From Bifiguratus adelaidae (Eukaryota > Mucoromycota > Endogonomycetes > Endogonales), in NCBI GenBank assembly GCA_002261195.1, contig MVBO01000036.1:1-64000 (forward strand): 64,000 bases of DNA. The letters are read 5' to 3'. The notes beneath the pieces are model-generated. The model was given only the letters and a program-made list of their open reading frames with translations, did no database searches and was not told where the DNA came from. A program made the translations under genes and the position numbers. This document shows positions 12,751-25,567 of this stretch, in pieces. How positions within the stretch are numbered: the first letter of the stretch is position 1; each line of letters starts with the position of its first letter.

Positions 12751-14146
12751 TTAACGTAAGAACAATGGCTTTCTTGGCTTGCTTGGCTTGCTTTGTTTCT
12801 TGGGTTGTATGGAAGATGGATGAATATGAGGATGGCTGGGTCAAGATTGGATAGAGTCAATGATGTAGAATGAAGGAGTTGTCCATTGGACTTACCTTGT
12901 GCCGTTGTTGGAAGAATTGAATGTGGGATGGATTTGACGTCGGGTTCGTTTGGGTGGGCCTACTTGCTTGTCAACATGCTACATCAAATCTCCATGGTAC
13001 CGGGAAGCGGACTTACCACCCTCCATGTTTTCGTGACTTAGGGGTTCCAATGGCTTCCTGACCAGTCCTGGCCGTTTGCGCATCTTTTCCTTGTCCTGCC
13101 TATCTTTGACGGCCTCATTGGTCATTTTCGGAGTCGATCGATTCGCTTCTGATTTCACCGCCAATGTCGTCTTCTTGGACGATGCCATTGAGCGTGGCTC
13201 TGCCTTCTGGCCCGAGTTTGTCGTTACTGGCTCCTTGACGTGGTCACTGTGCAAGGTGGTGTGAGAATAAGGAGTAGCAATCCGATGTGTCGAGGGTTCT
13301 TCATCCAAATACTCTGTGATGGAATGAAGTCTAGTGCTGGGAGTATACTTGACAGAGTACTAAGGAATGTCACCATACGGTCAGTGCTATCCTTGAGCTT
13401 CTCACCTTGCTTGGTTTTGGCTTGTCCGGCAGGATTTTCAAGATCATGGACTCTGGGACGTGATCGACATGCGTTTTGATGAAACTGTAGGTAGAGTCGT
13501 CCGTCGGCTCCGGCGGAAGGATCTCAGACACGTGCTCTATCACCAAGATTCAACACCAGGTTAGACATCAAGCAACGTTCATCGGTATCCCTCACCTTGA
13601 ATGCTCGCGATAGTTCGGTTGAGTATGGTCGTTTGATCCGCATTCTTGTCCCAGTCGGCCGTGAGTTTGGCTAATGTCTGTGCTGTTTCAACCAGCGTCG
13701 TGAGCTTTTCCTATAAGTATGGGCTACGTTTATACCAAGCACGTGGGAACACCTCTCGTCCACCCTAGATCGTATTCCATACCTTGTATGCGTCGAGTTT
13801 GCCACGATAAGTCGACTCCATGGTCGACAATTGCTCCTTGAGTCGATCGATGGTCGTCTTTTGATTCATCGCCTCTTGCTTCAGGGCAAGGTTTTCCGAC
13901 ATGAGCTTTGAAATCTTGATCTCTGCCTTCTTGGCTTGCAACGCATAAAGCGTATTGGTCCTAAACCGTCGTTATATCCCCCACTCGAGCAACCCAGTCG
14001 AAAATTATAGACCATGCGTAGCAGTCTCATACCTTGTCAGTTGCTTGTTTTGCTCGAGATACTTGCGCTTCACTACAAGATCAACCCCATGAGACAAGTT
14101 TAATGAATGCCAAAAGCCATCAACCATCATCCTTACCTTCATCCAT
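12751..14146 (-). CDS. SGO1: Shugoshin-like centromere cohesion protector
   Basis: Shugoshins protect centromeric cohesin by recruiting PP2A. The N-terminus (ATG 14146) reads MDEVKRKYLEQNKQLTRTN, then AEIKISKLMSENLALK. The pattern of basic residues, QN, TN and an SEN-type coiled coil is that of fungal shugoshins. The coiled coil runs for ~90 residues, followed by a disordered middle and a basic C-terminal part with KRPGLVRKPLEPL and GPPKRTRRQIHP. The canonical C-terminal SGO motif is only weakly recognisable. About eight exons are inferred. The last one ends in a Lys/Ser/Pro-rich tail with TAA at 12751, within TAATAAA, which may also serve as poly(A) signal. The 3' end is the least sure part. 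Confidence 0.6.
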
Positions 14147-14204
14147 GGGCAATGTTCACAAAGGAACGAAGTGTATCCAAAAGTGAAATTTCGCCCTCTT
14201 AATA

Positions 14205-14930
14205 ATGGGCGTAGCGCCAAGCAAGTCCAATGAACCATTTATCGTTAGAGAAGGCACCACAGAGACAGCAACGTTTGCTGCGGGATGCTTTTGGTGAGGA
14301 ATATGGCCCATGTAGACATGCAAGATATCTCAACGCGGTTGGGCAGGGGAGTGGAGATGATGTTTGGGATGAATTTCGCTGATCGAGGCGTAGATATGAG
14401 AGTGTGATACATGGGAGACGACAAGGAAACGACAAGCTATAGGGAGGTAAGCTACCATTTCGACGCCAGTCCTCTCGATCAGACGTTATGACCGGTTTCT
14501 CATAGGTGGCCTTGGGCCGGACAAAATTTGCCGAAGCGCTTCGAGTCTATTATAATCCCAACAACGTGACGTATAAAGAGCTCGTCGAGTACTTTTACAG
14601 GATACACGACGCTACATAGGTCAATTGGTAGGGTCCAGATAGATGTCCGCAATACCGATCGGCCATCTTTGCAACACGCCTCAGGAAAAAAAGGAGACGG
14701 TGCTTCGTGTGACCAAGCGGATGAATGAAACCAAGCCATTCTATCAAGGAAAGCAGATTGCGACCCTAATAATTTGGGCGGTCCATGGGTGGAAGCCAAG
14801 GGAGCGCATCAACGGTATTTGATGAGGAACAAGTTCGGATATGAGGTGAGGATTTGATCCTATTGCTCCATCGGCAATGATAACGTCGAGTATTGACTCA
14901 TTGTTTTCAGCGCCCGTCTCACAAGTGGTG
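14205..14930 (+). pseudogene. Peptide methionine sulfoxide reductase A (MsrA), decayed
   Basis: MsrA reduces methionine-S-sulfoxide. Exon 1 from ATG 14205 reads into ETATFAAGCFW, which holds the catalytic cysteine motif GCFW. Exons inferred: 14205-14293, 14347-14446, 14506-14845, 14911 on, with intact GT and AG sites. Later family blocks are clear: ALRVYYNPNNVTYKELVEYF, then GPD, QYRSAIFAT, then AHQRYL and an end like GYExPSHK. The frame is broken by TGA at 14405 (in the VGYxGG block), TAG at 14617 and 14629, and frameshifts near 14672-14690 and 14765-14785. Splice sites and most residues survive, so decay looks recent. It is divergent from the shugoshin-like gene with 58 bp between starts. 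Confidence 0.8.
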
Positions 14931-15063
14931 TTTTTTTTTACCCATATTACTCTTGATCTCGTTCCATCCATTGTTCTCTGCACAAATGCACTGTAACCCT
15001 GCCGCAGTATACGTGACTTGTAAATTGAATGGGCCGAAAAAGGTGCCAACGTTTCTCTCACTC

Positions 15064-18000
15064 ATGGTTAGGACAAGGCGGCGGTCCACGGGGCGCACGT
15101 CCAAGAGCGCCGATGATGGCTTGGAAAAGAGCCATGGTGGGTCTGTCAATGCTGCCAAAGACAGAGCTAGCAAGGGCAATAAACGGGGACAACCGGCTTC
15201 AACAACAATCGACAGACAGACATCAAAAAGCCGTAAACGCAAGACAAAAGATACAATAGGCAGCGACAACGAGAGTCTTGATGTCGAGAACGAACAGCCT
15301 GAATCGGCGAGTGCGCCGCATGGCGATGGAACGCAGGTGGATCAAAACATTCCGCCCGACACCAAATACGACGTCTACTTTCCCAGTGACATTGAACAGG
15401 ATCAAAACACCGAAGCCTTGACCATTTCTTCATCGTCATCCGTCAGAGAAATCACACCAAAAGCCGGACAGAACGGTCGGCACAGACAGAGTCCATCAAG
15501 AGACGATAGCGTTGAGGACACGGATGATGATGATTTGATGGAGTTTGTTCCGATTCCTATGCCAAACAAGAATGGACCGCCCGATCCGAGATATGAAGAG
15601 GAACGCGTCTTCGAGCCGGCGTATATAGTGAAAGATCGTCCTGCCCGAAAGCGGCGGAAACCCTCGCCGCCCAAGCCGGACAAGACCCCTCGCTCGGGAC
15701 AAAAGGATCCTAGCCAACCGTTCGAGATCGAGGACGATGATACAGCGCCAGCCGTGGACGCCAAGGAGGATGGTACAGCCAGCTCCGATGTCAGCGATGA
15801 TAGCGATAACGAGATGGAATGGGAAACGGTCTATCCGCCTCCTCAACAGGAGACTGAAGAAGGTGAGAAGATGGATCAGGGCACCTCACGATGTGCTTAC
15901 AGGCGTTTTAGCTTTAGCCTCTGGTATGGAAGCAGCCGAGTCACGGAGTTACAGAGATGTACAGATTACCTTTGAAGCTCCAAAGATGGAATACAGGTGA
16001 GTGCGATATAAAGTTTCATAGTGATCGATGCACTGAACATGTCCCCTTAGAAAAGCGAAAGGCATGACAAAAGGAGATCGACGTGCCCGGAAATTAGCGC
16101 ATCAGACACATCTGCTTTGTCTCCTTGCCCACGGAATGATTCGGAATCGCCTGGCCTCGCATCCTGAAGCAATGGTAGGGCCAACCACATATTTGGCGCT
16201 GTATTGATGGCATTTCTAGGCGCATGCTCTATCTATCATACCTCAACGGTTACAGTACATGTTTAGCGCAGACCATATCAACAATGCCACGCCTATTCCC
16301 ATTAACGAAGGTACTTCGCGCAAGAAGGGCAAACAGACCGAGCGTTCTGCACAAGACCGTCATCTGGCACTCATGGAGGCCGTAAAGGCGGCAATGACAT
16401 GGTGGAGAGATACCTGGTTTCATATCGTAGCCAGAGGCGTTCGCAGTCGGCAATGGATGGAATATGGCGAAGGTGGCATCGAGGGTTTGGCCGGTTTGGA
16501 TCCAAATGAGCGCGAGGTAAATCAAAGCCAAAGAGGAGTATTATGGCGGCTATCCCTAACGACTTATTGCATAGAATGAGGAAGACAAACAGGATGTAAT
16601 CAAAGATATGGATGAGTTCATTCACATAATGACTTCAGTGCGACGGGGCGATCGTGACACTGCCGCACAATTGTTCGCCTCGGTCTTGCGCATCATGGGC
16701 ATTGAAACCCGACTCGTGTGCTCTTTGCAAGCCGTGTCCTTCTCCTTTACTGGGGACACGGCGGCTCTGAGGAAGAAGGATAAAGATAAAGAAAGAGACA
16801 CCAATGGTTCGACGTCGACAAAGAAGAAGAAGAAGGAGAAGAAGAGGGAACAGGAGCATCAGGAGAGTGACGACCTGCAAAAAGACAATGACGATGAAGA
16901 CGAATCCAACAACAGCAGCAACCACCGATCCTCTGTTCCCTTGCGAACGAGAGCTCCCCGCCTCACAACGCCACCACCTTCCAAGCGACCAACAACGTCT
17001 ACAGCCATATTCAAACAAATCAATCGACAATCCATGGAAAAGTCCGGTCAAAACCAATGGACGCATGCGCTCTCACCAGCACCCATCTGGTGGTTGGAAA
17101 TCTATTCTGAACATATCGGAGAATGGATCACCGTCGATCCAATCCGGGGATTTTGCAACCAGCCGAACCAAATGGAGCCTGTCGGATCCTCCTCTCCAGA
17201 AAACATACTGTCCTATGTTGTTGCCTTCGAGCAAGATGGTGATGGCGTGCGGGATGTGACGAGCCGGTACAGTTCTTCATTTACGGGACGGACACGCAAG
17301 CTTCGACTGCCACCACCCACCAAAACCGACATGGAGCAAGGATTTGGGGATTTTTGGGAGGAAGTAACGCAGGCTCTAAAACGTCGGAAACGGGCCAAGC
17401 GGGATGATGTCGAGGTCAAACAACTTCAAGGTCAAACAGACGAAGCCATGCCGACAAATATGGCCGGATTTAACAATCATCCGCTGTAAGTGATAGCATC
17501 CAAGCCATTGCGCAGAGTTTGTAACCTTGTCTTTTCAGCTATGCGCTTGAACGCCATTTGAAACGATACGAAATCCTGTATCCACGGGAGCCGGTCATAG
17601 GCCATTGGAAAGGCGAACCCATATATCCTAGAGCCAATGTCAAACGTCTCTGTACGGCCGAAACATGGCTCAAGGAAGGCAGAGTAGTCAAGGTGAGTGG
17701 ACTTGTTTTAAGGCCCTGCACACGCCATGCTTACATGCTTTTGCAGCCTGGGGAACAACCTCTAAAGCATGTAAAGTCTCGAGCGATGACCATCAATAAG
17801 AAACGCCAGCAGGAAATGTCCAAGCTTTACGATGACCAAGATATTGAAGTTGGCCTTTACGGAGACTGGCAAACGGAAGAGTATCAACCGGAACATGTGG
17901 TCGATGTATGGATTGCCCCGTTTTCGCAACATTGCGAGACTCTAATCAATCTCCTCAGGGAATCGTGCCTAAGAATCGGTACGGAAATGTGGATTTGTTC

Positions 18001-18523
18001 AAGCCATCCATGTGTCCCATTGGCGGTGTTCATTTGCCTTGTGAGTATCTTATTGAGTCACCTGGTGGATACTCATCCTCTTCCCCAGACAATGGTATAG
18101 ACAAACTTGCCAGGCAATTGGGGGTAGATTATGGTGCGGCCGTCGGAAGTACTTGGATCTTGCGACTTTAAGCCATACTCACTCCTTGTTCTCCAGGTTG
18201 GTTTCGAGTTTCATAAACGTGCCGTGCCGCTCATAGAAGGCATTGTGGTCGCTCGCGAGAACGAACAGTTGGTATTGGATGCCTTTTGGGAACATGAACA
18301 TGTGCAGGCGAAAAAAGCCGAGACGAAACACGTCAAGGACATTTATGCGCGGTGGAAGCGGTTACTTCAAGGCATCCTTATTCATCAACGATTGTCCGTT
18401 GAATATGGACATCATGAAGGGCTCACTAATATGGCGCCAGCAAAACAGGAGACGTCTGCCGTCTCGTCTGTCGTTGGAACGCCAACTGACACCCGAGGAG
18501 GTTTCATCCCTGACGACGAATGA
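15064..18523 (+). CDS. RAD4: RAD4/XPC DNA damage recognition protein
   Basis: Recognises distorted DNA and starts global nucleotide excision repair, in complex with RAD23. Start MVRTRRRSTGR at 15064, followed by ~280 disordered, acidic and basic residues. Then the transglutaminase-like domain (around MTWWRDTWFHIVARGV, FASVLRIMGIETRLV, WWLEIYSEHIGEWITVDP) and the beta-hairpin domains: HPLYALERHLKRYEILYPR (BHD1), GLYGDWQTEEYQP (BHD2) and NVDLFKPSMCPIGGVHLP into VGFEFHKRAVPLIEGIVVA (BHD3). A Lys/Asp-rich low-complexity insert (16770-16920) splits the transglutaminase fold. Several introns. It converges with ATG6, 149 bp apart. RAD3, another repair factor, lies 12 kb away, probably by chance. Confidence 0.94.
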
Positions 18524-18672
18524 TGGCATATTATGGGCATCGGAGGGTTTCAATATGGCATTTGGTATCGTGAATTACATTTAGTATACACATGTACAAT
18601 TAATCTGATAATACCCGGTAATACAATGTGTTGGTGACGCGATCGGCTTCCTCTATGTCTATGATGCCGACT

Positions 18673-20440
18673 TTAACTTGCAGGCGCGGTGTTGGAACTC
18701 GCAAAGGCAAGAATCCACTTTGCGTTGGTCAGCGTGTACTTGAGTGCTCTTGTCCATACTTCGTCTTGATTGAATTGTAATTTGATGGACGCATCGCCGA
18801 TTTTGTCTTTGTTTATCCTGAGTTAACAGAGGTCAACATGTGTTGATGGTCGCCAGCAACGCTAACCTGTACGGTAGTTTGAGATTTGGATCCTGAGACT
18901 CGGCATAGTCACCAAGTTGTTGCAGACAGTTGAGAAAGGCAACCATGGCCATTTCGAATCGTCGATTCATAAACATGCGTCCAAAGGCAAAGTCACCCGA
19001 TCCATACCTGGCAAAAAGCGATGAGGGGGTGCGATAAGCAAAGGCACTTACAATTCATAGACAGCCCGGTCGCCATCGATCTTTTCAATCTTTGAGAACG
19101 AACCTAGAGGTATCAAACGGTAGCTACCGAAGAACAAAAGGTTGGCTGTGAACTGAGCATATCCAAGAACCTACGTTTCAAAGGTGAATTTTAGTTTGTT
19201 GGCGACGGTATAAAGCAACAGTAAGGTCTGACCCCAAGCAGCATTAATTTCACTCCAATCCACCTACATAAACGTAAGTCGTGCGCGCAAATAACAGCCA
19301 GAGACACTCTTCTTACCGGTTGACTTGGCAGTCGACCGAGGCGAAAGGAGTTGATGGTGCCGAAATGACCGTCATGTCCAATGTTGAACGTGTCATTGTA
19401 TACATTGGTCTTTTGAAGTTTCTCCAATTGTTTGCAATCATGATCAAATTTCATATTGACACTGTCGCGTTCGTTGTGGAAATTGGATAATTGTAAATTG
19501 AAGCTGTTGTAGTCCTGCCAGTATCTAGAAGAGGCGGTATAAATAATGGAACCTCCCTCAAATAAATTCGGTAGACAGACTTACTTTTCTTCCATCTCGT
19601 CAAGTTCTTTGCTTTCCTTCTCCAATTCGGCTAATTCGATTTTAAGCGCCTCCGACATCTTTTCAGTCTCTTCGAGCGACTTGATGGCTGCTGCTTCTGC
19701 TGCTTTAATCTATAATTAAAGACACGTATACCGTCAATGATAAGCGCCAAAGTGAACGTGAGTGATACACACCTCCGCAATCTCCTTCCGAAGCCTCTCC
19801 TGGTCCTCATCAGATACCATGTTCGCGTTGACCTGTTTCAAAAAGTCGATATAACAGTCTCGCTCTTGTGCTGCCTCCTCAAGTTGCTTGTTCATGATGC
19901 TGCTTAACGCATCCGTGCATTCTTGGCAGAGGGGATGATCAATCTCGGACTTGGCGGACATGATATCGAACAACTTGTTGGCGACTTTGAGAGGATGCGA
20001 GATGCTGCCACTTCGCTGTATACTGTCGGCAGAAGCATCCTTTTGCGCATCGTTTGAAGGTGGAGTGATTTGCGACTTTGAAAGGACGATAAAGGAGTCT
20101 GCGCCAACGTTCGGCCCCTCCTTGGCAGCGAGTCCCGATAGTGGCTCCAAAAGAGGCCCAACTGTACGTCGAGACGCTTCTTGTTGCCCCTTTTCAATGG
20201 CTGCTCTCATAGACGCATCCATGAAGGGAGGTTGTTGCTTGTCATTGCTCTTGTCGGATATCAAAGGACCTACAACTTGCTCAGTCCTTATGTCGCCACG
20301 TTTGCTCTATTCTTGCGACATGACTTACCAACCAATAAATCCACGGCTGCTGGGTTCAAGTCGAGTAAGGAATTGTCCAACTTGAGCACTTGCTTGCACC
20401 GCTGACAGGCAATGACCTCCGGAACTCGTTTCGTGGCCAT
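18673..20440 (-). CDS. ATG6: ATG6/Beclin-1/VPS30 autophagy protein
   Basis: Regulatory subunit of the class III PI3-kinase (VPS34) complexes for autophagy and endosomal sorting. The N-terminus has the CxxC pair ([20 protein letters not shown]). A long linker follows, then coiled coil ([44 protein letters not shown]), then the evolutionarily conserved/BARA domain ([42 protein letters not shown], here split by an intron, then [14 protein letters not shown]). It ends [14 protein letters not shown]. Start 20440, only 51 bp from the CSM3 start on the other strand. Confidence 0.95.
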
Positions 20441-20491
20441 GGCTAAGTCGAATCAATAACGGGAAATTGACGCGCGCGTCTTTTTCTTGCT
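20441..20491. promoter_or_regulatory. 51-bp divergent gap, ATG6/CSM3
   Basis: The whole space between the start codons of ATG6 (minus) and CSM3 (plus). Both 5' leaders and core promoters must overlap here or lie within the opposing coding region. No TATA-like box was seen. Confidence 0.5.
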
Positions 20492-22001
20492 ATGGACGCG
20501 ACCTTGAACACCTCGATGGACATTGACGGAGCGGTGACGAATGTTGTTGCAAATGCACCTGTAGACGACATGGACGGGATAGAGTTGCAGTCCAAGCGCG
20601 CTCCTTATGTCAAAGTGGACGAGGGACTGTAAGTTTTGACGAAGCTGGCCAAAACGGGTGTATTCAATTCTGTCCTGTAGCTTACTTGGACCAGCTGGAC
20701 TTCCCAAGGTCAAGAAACTTGGACCTCGCTTAAAGTATCTGGGCAAAGGCCACGAGGTGAGCGAGAGGTGGTGAAAATCACCCATGATCCAAGGGATACA
20801 GGCTAAGGACAATGTCCGATCAGGTGGAGGACTTGAGGAAACTCTTAAACTTTTACAAAATGTGGGCTCACGAGCTACATCCACGACTCAAGTTCCAGGA
20901 TTTCGTCAAGGCCGCTGAAAAGACCTGTCGATCAAAACGCTCTCGAGTAAGCGTGACCAACAATCATTCCTTCAATTCCTGACACACCCTGCAGGTTTAT
21001 TTGGAAACATGGATCAAGGAGAGCAAAAGGTCCTCACAAACAGGCCACTCCATCTCAGAGATGGAACGCATGACCATCGCAGATGATGCACCACCTTCCT
21101 CCAACGACACTGCGGGTCATGGCCTGTTTTCCAAAGTCAGGGTATGTCTATTGAGGTGGAACAACCCTTAGAGTCTAACACTGACCCTATCGCATAGGAC
21201 GTTGCTGTTGAAGAAGAAGATCTTCATGTAGCAAAGCCCCTCGACATCCCTTCGCCTATACTACCGCCTTCACCACCACGATTCATCTACAATGCTACCG
21301 ACTCGGACATTGAAGAAACAACTCGACCGCGTGCTCCAGTTGCCGAGTCCCGTCCAGGACCTGTCACTATCCAATCACCTGAATTACCACCCTCTCGCGA
21401 CATTAGAACACCGCAACATGAGCGATACTTGAGCACGCTGGATTTGAGTGACAATGAGTACGATGACCAGGTCAAACTAATGTCAATGTCAATCTCCCAA
21501 TTCAAGCCAAAATTCAACTTTTCACCATCGTCCTCACTCACACGTCCTACACCTCGATCGGCTGGAGATCTCGAAGCGCAGGATGATGGCATAGTCCATG
21601 AACAAGAGAACCATGAACCGGCCAATGAAATTGAAAGACCTGCGGCATCGTCTCCGAAACAGAGGTCCTTGTTTTCGCCACGCCGTTTTGAACTGACGGT
21701 TCGCAAAGAGTCACGAGTCTCGGCGGAAGACGAAGACGAGGACGGAGAACCAATATTCAGCGCCTCTCATGCGGATCGTCTCGAACAAGGGCCGTCGGAT
21801 GGCAGGCCGCTCTTTTTCAGAAAGCCAAACATATTACCTCCAAGCGGCAAGGTATCGCAGCCCATGGATCTGGCTGAGCAGATTCGAAAGAAGCGCAAGG
21901 CCGCTCTAGAAAAGTTACGAGCCAAGCGTTTGACTGAAGACGCCGCAGAATTCGGCAGTGATCTCACAAACACCTTGTCGAATGATGATGCAGACCTCTA
22001 G
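20492..22001 (+). CDS. CSM3: CSM3/Swi3/TIPIN replication fork protection subunit
   Basis: Partner of Tof1/Timeless in the fork protection complex (S-phase checkpoint, fork pausing). The conserved Swi3 domain sits near residues 45-135: LLGPAGLPKVKKLGPRLKYLGKGHEVEDLRKLLNFYKMWAHELHPRLKFQDFV is split over three exons, followed by a basic helix ending VYLETWIKE. The remaining ~270 residues are disordered, with SDNEYDDQVKLMSMSISQFKPKF and a Lys/Arg-rich helix (AEQIRKKRKAALEKLRAKRL) near the end. Start 20492 is the first ATG in frame. It converges with NHP2, 121 bp apart. Confidence 0.88.
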
Positions 22002-22122
22002 ATGGGATCCCGAGAAAACACCACAAGTCCTGTAAATAGAAAAGTCGCCAAGAGTATGGTCAAGAATGTGCGCATGTTTAAATGTCAATGTACAAGTTTT
22101 TGAATCCTTTCATTGTGCGTGT

Positions 22123-22782
22123 CTAGTATTGGACGCGCTCATCCTGGACAACGAGTCAGTTGACGCCTACAAGTCAACCAGAACACTTACCAAAGCCTTC
22201 AACTCGTTAAAGCATTCTTCGTAGGCTTCTTTATAATCGGCAGCGGCTGACATGTCCTTCTTCTTTCCTCCCAAAACCACCATTACACAGCTTGTCGGAC
22301 GCTTGGTCGCACCAGCGGTACCGAGCTCCTCCTTGCTGGTCACAAACACATAAGGCACGCTATTATCCTCACAAAGCACCGGTACATGCGTTATCACGTC
22401 TATAGGAGAGATGTCTCCGGCAATAATGACAAACCTAGATACTGTTTAACCCTTGATAGAACACTTTTGCTGTTGCTCTACTCACCCCTTTTCCCCTTTG
22501 CGAAGACCCTTCACGACTTCCTTGACACCCCGTTTCACATGCTTGGCCTTGGAGGCTGTACAAACAAACGATCGTTAGCGTCTGATGCAGCACTTGTCCG
22601 TCGCATCACTCACCCTTCTTGACCGTCTTGAGCAGTTTTTTGGTCAACTTGTCAGCAGCCAACGGATGAGCGATCGGTGACAAGAGAGTAGGATCCAATG
22701 GCCTCTCATCCTCTACCTCAATCTTCTCCTTCTTCTCCTTCTTCTCCTTCTTTTCCTTCTTCTCCTTCTTGTCTTTGGCCAT
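22123..22782 (-). CDS. NHP2: NHP2, H/ACA snoRNP protein (L7Ae family)
   Basis: Core protein of H/ACA ribonucleoproteins that pseudouridylate rRNA. A Lys/Glu repeat N-terminus (MAKDKKEKKEKKEKKEKK) is followed by LSPIAHPLA, then the L7Ae fold: KHVKRGVKEVVKGLRKGEKG, FVIIAGDISPIDVITHVPVLCED, and PYVFVTSKEELGTAGATKRPTSCVMV. A short final exon gives the end DERVQY. An upstream in-frame ATG (22791) adds MFFT; the second ATG (22782) fits the family better. It shares a 33-bp divergent gap with VPS52. Confidence 0.94.
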
Positions 22783-22815
22783 GGTAAAAAACAATCACAC
22801 TCAAAAAAGCCACTT
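22783..22815. promoter_or_regulatory. 33-bp divergent gap, NHP2/VPS52
   Basis: Only 33 bp lie between the two start codons. The promoter of each gene must therefore extend into the other's transcribed region, or leaders are almost absent. No motif was recognised. Confidence 0.5.
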
Positions 22816-25519
22816 ATGGACTTTGACGCGCAAGTAAGTAAAGACTTACGGCTTTAGGGTGTATTGGGTGAAAGGATCAAGAGTGATGCTGATGCATATG
22901 GTCTAGTCTGACTTGGAGGATGAGGAAGTGGAAAACTTGGACTTGTTGGAAGCTTCGTTTGATGAGGTGACCAACAGTATTACAGCGTTTCAAGAGGATG
23001 AACAAGTCAAGGAAGCGCTGGCACGGGGAGTGGACTTGCGGCAGTATGCCAAGGAAGTGGAGCAAGAGTTGGGATTGCATGAGAATGAACATAATAGGGA
23101 TTGTGAGTAGGGGTATTGTCGAGGGAAGCTTGGAGAGGCTGAACGCATACCGATAGACATGGAATACGTTGCCTCATTTGTGACTCTGGATAGTGAAATC
23201 AAGGTAGGCTTTCTCTTCTTTTTGCGAAGAGATGGGAACTGACTACGACATGCTTACAGTCATGCGATGCCATTCTGGAGAATATGGAGGACCTATTGAA
23301 CGCGTTTCAATCGGATTTGGGCACCATTAGTAGTGAAATTCAGACATTGCAGGAGCGATCGTCTCACATGAATATCAAGCTAAAGAATCGCAAGGTTGTG
23401 AATGATCAGCTGCAAAGAGTGCTTGATGGGGTGGTGCTGGCCCCATACATGATTAGGTAGGCGCTTGAGCATGATGGCCGGGGCCTCTTGGATGGCTGGG
23501 CTCACATGTCTTGACAATTAACAGAAAGATCTCCGATGCCGAGGTGGATGAGGTGTGGCTTCAGTACTTGCTTGCTGTCAACCGGCAGATGGCTTTTGTA
23601 CACGCCAACAGGCACAAGAAGGTCAAGGCGATCAAAGACATTATGCCGGAAATGGAGCGACTCAAATTCCGGGTAAGTTGGACTGTGGGCATGCCATGCT
23701 ATGCTGAAGCTTGCTCATGCTGCCATGGGTATAGGCGATCACCACGATACGAGATTATTTTATCGGCAAAATTCGCTCTCTACGTGTCCCTAATGCCAAT
23801 GTGCAGATTGTGCAACAATCGGCCTTTCTCAAGTACAAGGAGCTTTATGCTTTTGTGGCATCCAAGTACCCACCTGTTGCAGAAGAGATTCAAACGGCCT
23901 ACATGTTTACGATGCGTTGGTATTTTTCCAGTCATTTTGAACGATATGCAAAGGGGCTCGGCAAACTGCAGGTGCGTTGTCGGCCATCTGAAACGGTGCG
24001 GGCCATCTGACTCTCTTTCCTTCTCTAGACAGTTGTTGCAGATAAGGCGGATCTGCTGGGCTCAGAAGAGACACTTAGGAAACGTGAGTCATCTATTAAC
24101 TGAGAACTACTGGTTGCTAAATCACGCTTTCCAGCTGGCATATTTAGCACGGCCAAAACAAGGCTAAAGGACAAGGCAAATGTTTTCGCGCTGGGAGATC
24201 GTATTGATATATTACGACAAACGGATGCTGGCGTTATCTTGCCCCATGTCGCGGAGGACAAGAATCAGGCATGTCACCCAACTTTGCCTTCTCTTCGTGG
24301 CACGATGCTTATCCATTCTTTAGCGTTACTCTTATGAGCAGCTGTTTCGAAGCTTCAACCTGACGCTGATTGACAATGCCAGCTCGGAATACTTGTTTCT
24401 ATACGAATTTTTCGCGAAACGAGATGAAAAGAGCACAGCTGATCTAGCAAAAGATATTTTCCAGGAAATCTTTGCATCCACGGAAAAGTTGGGATACGTG
24501 AGTGAGAACATTGACTTGTTGATGTGGAGGACTGACTTTCTGCACCTAGCAACTGCTCAAGCAATACGTAGACAATACCTTGGATGCCATTGGGATTCTC
24601 TTGTGCATTCGCATCAATACCACCTTGGCTATGGAGCTTCAGCGACGACGAGTGCCAACGCTCGAAAACTACACAAATTCCCTCAACATGCTCTTGTGGC
24701 CTCGATTTACGCACATCATTGATCTTAATGTCGAGAGCATGCGCAAATTGGCACAATCGAAGCAGATCCTCCAAGGCAGCAACGAAATCCATGCTCATTC
24801 CATTACGCGCCGCTATGCCGAATTCCTCGCTTCCATATTTACCCTCAACGAAGACCACGACGATCAAATACTGAATAATAGCGTTAACCGATTACGAACC
24901 GAATTTGATCAACTGCTATCCAAAATGTCCAAAGAGATCGCCGGCGACAAGAATCGACTCGTCTTCCTCATTAACAACTACGACCTCATCATCTCTGTCC
25001 TTTCCGAGATTCGCATCAGGGCCACTGAATCCGAATTGGACCATTTGCGAAAAACGCTGGCTAATTACACCTCTCAATATGCAGAGGAGGAACTGAAACC
25101 TCCTTTTGGGTCCATGATTGCGTTCCTCAAAGAGGCAGAGGCAAGGAATGACGATGATGTATTGGATTTTGATACCAGTGAGTACATGCTATTCCCCACC
25201 CGTCGTTCACATCCCAATGACTTCGCACCCCACAGGTGAGATGGACGACATCACCAAAGACTTCAATGCGACCTGGCGTCAAAAGATTTCCAACATTAAC
25301 ATTTCCATCATTCAAAACTTTTCCAATTTCAAGAACGGCACGACTGTCCTTCATGCCACATTAGGACAATTGGCCATGTATTATACCCGATACAATGTAT
25401 TATACGAAAAGAAGGTGACCGAGGAGCGAAGGATGAACCGGAACATGCCATTCAAGGTCCATCCAGTCGGTGTGCAGGCGGTAATGGTAGAGATCAAGAA
25501 ATTTCGGTCCAACTTTTAG
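22816..25519 (+). CDS. VPS52: VPS52, GARP/EARP tethering complex subunit
   Basis: Subunit of the GARP complex that tethers endosome-derived vesicles at the trans-Golgi. A six-codon first exon (MDFDAQ) joins SDLEDEEVENLDLLEAS. Conserved Vps52 blocks follow: YVASFVTLDSEIKSCDAILENME, a coiled coil (LGTISSEIQTLQERSSHMN), APYMIRKI, then AFLKYKELYAFV and TMRWYFSSHFERYAKGL. C-terminal blocks include LIDNASSEYLFLYEFF, LQRRRVPTLENYTNSLNMLLWPRF and LTLIDNA. It ends IKKFRSNF. About ten exons. The RCH1-like gene starts ~48 bp downstream on the same strand. Confidence 0.93.
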
Positions 25520-25567
25520 CCATATCCATAAAGGGAAATGTGATCTTTCTGCTGGCGGCTTTTCGAG

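Noticed and set aside
14500-14799. Minus-strand frame of 99 codons between the shugoshin-like gene and RAD4
   Set aside because: The opposite strand holds a recognisable msrA exon; the minus frame resembles nothing.
16770-16920. Lys/Asp-rich repeat tract in RAD4 as a tandem repeat locus
   Set aside because: It is ordinary low-complexity coding sequence with mixed codons, not a perfect repeat.
22606-22782. KKE-type repeat at the NHP2 start as a microsatellite feature
   Set aside because: It is part of the coding sequence; short acidic/basic repeats are common in nucleolar proteins.
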